This document shows, piece by piece, positions 24,990 to 27,672 of a stretch of 27,672 nucleotides of DNA. Position 1 is the first letter of the stretch. Each line of letters opens with the position of its first letter. The DNA is from an uncultured Cetobacterium sp. (lineage in GTDB: Bacteria; Fusobacteriota; Fusobacteriia; Fusobacteriales; Fusobacteriaceae), in assembly GCA_900766645.1 (NCBI GenBank), contig CAAFWD010000226.1, positions 1-27,672 of the forward strand. Reading direction: 5' to 3'. A program made the translations under genes and the position numbers. The notes under the pieces are model-generated. The model was not told the origin of the DNA and did not search any database. It was given only the letters and a program-made list of their open reading frames with translations.

Positions 24990-25065
24990 TGGTGGCGGGA
25001 GCTGGACTCGAACCAACGACCTTCGGGTTATGAGCCCGACGAGCTGCCAACTGCTCTATCCCGCG
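24990..25065 (-). tRNA. Initiator tRNA-fMet (CAT anticodon)
   Basis: A complete 76-base cloverleaf with an encoded CCA end. The anticodon CAT is at 25032-25030. Three consecutive G-C pairs at the base of the anticodon stem (GGG-CTCATAA-CCC) and an unpaired first acceptor position (C1 opposite C72) mark it as the initiator rather than the elongator tRNA. The remaining acceptor pairs 2-7, the D arm (GAGC/GCTC) and the T arm (GTTGG/CCAGC with one G-T) are intact. Most bacterial initiators have A72, so C72 is somewhat unusual. It has its own promoter and terminator. Confidence 0.96.
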
Positions 25066-25079
25066 TTCTTTATATATAA

Positions 25080-25108
25080 ATAGTACCACACATTTTTAAT
25101 TATGTCAA
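25080..25108 (-). promoter_or_regulatory. Strong promoter of tRNA-fMet
   Basis: On the minus strand a perfect TTGACA (25108-25103) is followed after 17 bases by TACTAT (25085-25080). Transcription would start a few bases before the tRNA 5' end. The -35 box lies 3 bases downstream of the stop codon of the small membrane protein gene. Confidence 0.8.
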
Positions 25109-25111
25109 ATT

Positions 25112-25345
25112 TTATTTTATTATACTTAACGCTATGTATGGAATTATAAAAGCTATAAATATTAAAACCTTAAATATCCCATAAATTAAATAAAATATCT
25201 CCTCCATTCTATCTTTAGAAATATTAAAAAACTTTGAATGAATCTTATAAATCATATCTTTTAATAAAAGAAAAATAAAAAAAGAAAATAATAATAATCC
25301 TATACCTAAAATACTCGTTATTTTAAAAAATTCCAATATATCCAT
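25112..25345 (-). CDS. Small membrane protein, DUF6868-like
   Basis: This is a 77-residue protein with two long hydrophobic segments (about 10-29 and 53-75) joined by a short amphipathic loop containing KIHSKFFNISKDRMEE. The loop pattern, a His followed by Phe-x-Ile/Leu-Ser, and the ending IPYIALSII resemble the small DUF6868 membrane family as I remember it; no function is known for that family. The ribosome binding site AGGAGG is clear, which argues against a chance reading frame. It stands between the murI terminator and the tRNA promoter, so it is probably a monocistronic gene, though no convincing promoter was seen. Confidence 0.75.
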   Translation of the reverse strand: MDILEFFKITSILGIGLLLFSFFIFLLLKDMIYKIHSKFFNISKDRMEEIFYLIYGIFKVLIFIAFIIPYIALSIIK

Positions 25346-25417
25346 TACATCCTCCTCCTTTTTATCTATTCCTTAACATTATTATTCTGTACGTTATCTC
25401 AAATCCTTTTACAAAAT

Positions 25418-25450
25418 AAAAGAAGTACTGGTTTCCCAATACTTCTTTTT
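25418..25450 (-). terminator. Terminator after murI
   Basis: Arms 25418-25431 and 25435-25450 pair with a ten-base outer stem (AAAAGAAGTA), one C-A mismatch and three inner pairs. A T-rich tract follows on the minus strand. Confidence 0.8.
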
Positions 25451-25452
25451 AA

Positions 25453-26256
25453 TTATTCATATTCATTTACAAGAGGCTGGTAAATATTTTTTATTTTTTC
25501 ACCCATAAATTTTTCACCAATTTTTTTAAATTTTTCTAAATCTCCAGTTACAAAATAGTCTATATTCATCTCTTGTCTTCTTTTTATAATTCCTTTTCTA
25601 AGAGCTATCTTATTTAGCTCAAAAAGTGTTGACATAGCTGTTTCCTCTGCAGGATCAACTATAATTCCATCAAAAATATTTTTTATATCCTCTATGATTA
25701 ATGGATAGTGAGTACAACCTAATATTAACGTGTCTATATCCTTTGGCAACTCTTCAATATACGATCTCAAAATATTAGTTTCTTCCTCTGTAGAACTCCA
25801 TTCTCCCTCTATCATAGGACAAAGTTTTTCACACCCTTGTAAAAAAACATCTATTCTGGGATTTATTTTTTTTATCTCTTTTTTATAAACTCCACTTTTG
25901 GCTGTTAGTGGTGTAGAGATAACTCCTATTTTTTTATTTTTTGTTTTTTTTACTGCAGTAATTGCACCAGGTTCTACAACTCCTATTATAGGAATACTCG
26001 TAAATTTTTCTCTCATTTTATCCAATGCTGCTGCTGTAGCAGTATTGCATGCTATTACAATAACATCTACCATATTGTCCATTAAAAATTGTCCGATATC
26101 TAAAGAGTATTTTTGAATCTGTTCTATTGTTTTATTTCCATATGGGGAGTGTAAACTATCGCCGTAATATATCACATCTGCAAAATTGATTTTTTCTTTG
26201 ATTTTTTTTAGTACACTAAGTCCACCAACACCTGAATCAAAAACACCTATTCTCAT
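25453..26256 (-). CDS. murI: Glutamate racemase MurI
   Basis: This cytoplasmic, cofactor-independent enzyme makes D-glutamate for peptidoglycan stem peptides. At 267 residues it has the usual length. The two catalytic cysteines are C70 (ACNTATA) and C181 (GCTHYP), with H183 next to the second. The N-terminal FDSGVGGLSVL carries the acidic residue D7 and S8, and GDSLHSPYGNK fits the family GDxxxxPYG loop. It lies 27 bases downstream of gltS, so import of glutamate and its racemisation are probably co-expressed. The ribosome binding site is part of an A8G6 homopolymer run (26280-26267 on the minus strand) about ten bases before the start codon. Confidence 0.96.
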   Translation of the reverse strand: MRIGVFDSGVGGLSVLKKIKEKINFADVIYYGDSLHSPYGNKTIEQIQKYSLDIGQFLMDNMVDVIVIACNTATAAALDKMREKFTSIPIIGVVEPGAITAVKKTKNKKIGVISTPLTAKSGVYKKEIKKINPRIDVFLQGCEKLCPMIEGEWSSTEEETNILRSYIEELPKDIDTLILGCTHYPLIIEDIKNIFDGIIVDPAEETAMSTLFELNKIALRKGIIKRRQEMNIDYFVTGDLEKFKKIGEKFMGEKIKNIYQPLVNEYE

Positions 26257-26283
26257 TTTTTTACAACCCCCCTTTTTTTTATT

Positions 26284-27480
26284 TTATCCGAATATGTTCA
26301 TAAACACTGTTATTATTGATGCATTTGTAAAATCTATAAATAGAGCTCCTACAAGTGGTAATACAAAGAATGCTGTTGGTGAAGGTCCATTTGCTGCTGT
26401 AAATGATTCCATGTTTGCCATTGCGTTTGGCGTTGCTCCCATTCCAAATCCACAGTGACCAGCTGACATTACAGCTGCATCATAATCTTTACCCATAACT
26501 TTAAATGTAATAAAGTAAGCATATAATGCCATAATAACTGTTTGAACTAATAATATAACTACTAATGGTACTGCTAATGCTGCTAGTTCCCATAACTTCA
26601 TAGACATTAATGCCATTGCTAAGAATAATTGTAACGCGATGTTTCCAACAATACTAATTGTGTGAAGAGGTAAGTCACACTCTTTAGAATCAACTAAGTT
26701 TCTTATAACTGCAGCTATTAACATTGGTCCAATATATGCTGGTAAAACAATCCCAACTTTTCTAGCTAATGTATTTACAATTCCACCAATTCCCATAGAA
26801 ATTACAATATAAACTACAGCTTTAAATAAAGTATCTTCTGTTACTACTTCTTTCGCTGGTTCAATTCCATCTTCACACGATGAGATAAATTCTTCTTCTT
26901 TATGTCCTACTAGTCCATATTTAGCCATTAATCTCTTAGCAACTGGACCTCCAATCATACATCCTGCAACTAATCCAAATGTTGCTGATGCAATCGCAAC
27001 TGACATAGCTCCTTGAGCTCCTGCTGCCTCTAAAACTGGTCCAAATGCCCCTGATGTTCCATGTCCTCCAGTTAACGGTACTGATCCAGCTGCAATTCCT
27101 AATAATGGATGTAATCCAAAGAATTTAGCTAAATAAATCCCTACAAAGTTTTGAATTATAACTAACGCTGATGCAACTCCTAAGAATATTAAAACTTGCA
27201 CTCCACCTTTTTTCAACAGTTTGAAACTTGCTAAAAATCCTATTGTTGTAAAGAATGCTATCATTAATAGATCTTTTAATCCACTCTCAAAACCGAATGT
27301 GAATGCCCCTGTATTGTGACCAATTAAAGTTACAATTGAAAAAATTACTCCCCCGATTACTGGTGCTGGAATGAAATATTTTTCAAAGAAAGTTACTTTT
27401 CTCTTTATCCAACGACCTAATAATAACAACACTACTGCTATTGCTAATGTTTCTGCCATGTTAAAAGTATAATTAAACAT
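26284..27480 (-). CDS. gltS: Sodium/glutamate symporter GltS
   Basis: This 398-residue inner-membrane transporter imports glutamate with sodium. It has about ten or more membrane segments in two inverted halves, each with a conserved re-entrant loop: GGHGTSGAFG (about 138-147) and GHCGFGMGATPNAMANM (about 345-361). Between the halves lies a charged cytoplasmic loop (EEEFISSCEDG). Family and length agree well with GltS. The start is fixed by the ribosome binding site AGGAGGG. It has a convincing upstream promoter and is followed by murI, linking it to D-glutamate supply for the wall; glutamate as an energy source is equally likely in an amino-acid-fermenting fusobacterium. Confidence 0.95.
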   Translation of the reverse strand: MFNYTFNMAETLAIAVVLLLLGRWIKRKVTFFEKYFIPAPVIGGVIFSIVTLIGHNTGAFTFGFESGLKDLLMIAFFTTIGFLASFKLLKKGGVQVLIFLGVASALVIIQNFVGIYLAKFFGLHPLLGIAAGSVPLTGGHGTSGAFGPVLEAAGAQGAMSVAIASATFGLVAGCMIGGPVAKRLMAKYGLVGHKEEEFISSCEDGIEPAKEVVTEDTLFKAVVYIVISMGIGGIVNTLARKVGIVLPAYIGPMLIAAVIRNLVDSKECDLPLHTISIVGNIALQLFLAMALMSMKLWELAALAVPLVVILLVQTVIMALYAYFITFKVMGKDYDAAVMSAGHCGFGMGATPNAMANMESFTAANGPSPTAFFVLPLVGALFIDFTNASIITVFMNIFG

Positions 27481-27521
27481 ATAAACCCTCCTAAAAATTT
27501 ACTTTAATCTTTGATGTGCCA

Positions 27522-27551
27522 AGTATACCCCTCAACTATTAAAAAGCACAA
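27522..27551 (-). promoter_or_regulatory. Promoter of gltS-murI
   Basis: On the minus strand TTGTGC (27551-27546) and TATACT (27527-27522) are spaced by 18 bases, about 40 bases before the gltS start. Confidence 0.6.
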
Positions 27552-27591
27552 ATATATAGTTAATATATAAATAATTAAATAAATATATAGT
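27550..27591. repeat. Direct repeat pair upstream of gltS, possible operator
   Basis: AAATATATAGT occurs at 27550-27560 and again at 27581-27591, 31 bases apart, close to three helical turns. The first copy overlaps the -35 box of gltS by two bases. The region is very AT-rich, so chance similarity is possible. The rest of 27592-27672 shows no gene or clear structure. Confidence 0.35.
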
Positions 27592-27672
27592 GAGTTTATA
27601 CTTATTCTATTGAAGAGCCTTTGTAGCAATTTTAATTTTTTTAAAAAAAGACTTTATGTATATTTTTTTACC

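Noticed and set aside
27592..27672. Upstream gene end or small RNA at the right edge
   Set aside because: Only AT-rich sequence with homopolymer runs; no reading frame, stable GC stem or known RNA motif.
1..27672. CRISPR arrays, insertion sequences, prophage or integrated element
   Set aside because: No repeat-spacer pattern, transposase, integrase or attachment site was seen, and gene style is uniform; the tRNA gene is intact with no duplicated 3' end.

Overview
The window is AT-rich and densely coded. It has strong AGGAGG-type ribosome binding sites, A/T-ending codons, Gram-negative envelope genes (lipoprotein, MipA/OmpV porin-like protein, periplasmic adaptor) and low-GC protein sequences. 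This combination best fits a member of the Fusobacteriales (Fusobacterium/Cetobacterium-like). That is inference from gene style; no marker in the window fixes the genus. No phage, transposon, CRISPR array or rRNA was seen, and no intergenic gap exceeds 200 bases, so this looks like ordinary core chromosome with a few unusual gene architectures.

Layout, left to right. (1) 1-3299, minus: an ABC importer operon (binding lipoprotein, fused double permease, ATPase cut by the window edge). It resembles ferric-iron systems, but the binding protein lacks the iron tyrosines and looks more like a sugar-phosphate type. (2) 3455-4454, plus: two unrecognised small genes, the second exported. (3) 4499-5365, minus: endonuclease IV, divergent from (4) 5537-9923, plus: AlaX-type tRNA editing protein, RlmN and penicillin-binding protein 1A. 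(5) 10022-10714, plus: Asp/Glu racemase family. (6) 10760-15339, minus: M29 aminopeptidase, a glycosyltransferase-polysaccharide deacetylase fusion and a MipA/OmpV protein in one likely operon, then a Cof-type HAD phosphatase behind a terminator. (7) 15468-16199, plus: YaaA. It converges with (8) 16191-18899, minus: a CrtI-like desaturase and a UbiB/ABC1-like kinase, tightly coupled. (9) 19036-21745, plus: an amino acid permease carrying a C-terminal PTS EIIA-like domain, and a DeoR-type regulator. (10) 21784-24881, minus: a MacAB-like exporter (adaptor, permease, ATPase). (11) 24990-25345, minus: initiator tRNA and a small membrane protein. (12) 25453-27480, minus: GltS glutamate symporter and MurI glutamate racemase.

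Several genes share the theme of peptidoglycan and envelope: PBP1A, MurI fed by GltS, the second racemase, the glycan deacetylase fusion, the outer membrane protein and the exporter. Nfo, AlaX and RlmN serve nucleic acid repair and translation fidelity. Most transcription units end in clear hairpin terminators, several of them bidirectional between convergent genes.

The features most worth a second look are the CrtI-UbiB pair with altered kinase motifs, the permease-EIIA fusion, the glycosyltransferase-deacetylase fusion, the non-iron binding protein in an Fbp-like operon, a palindromic terminator that encodes the same KELA peptide on both strands, and a perfect in-frame 21-bp tandem repeat in the adaptor membrane anchor. 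I found no clear evidence for a wholly new system.
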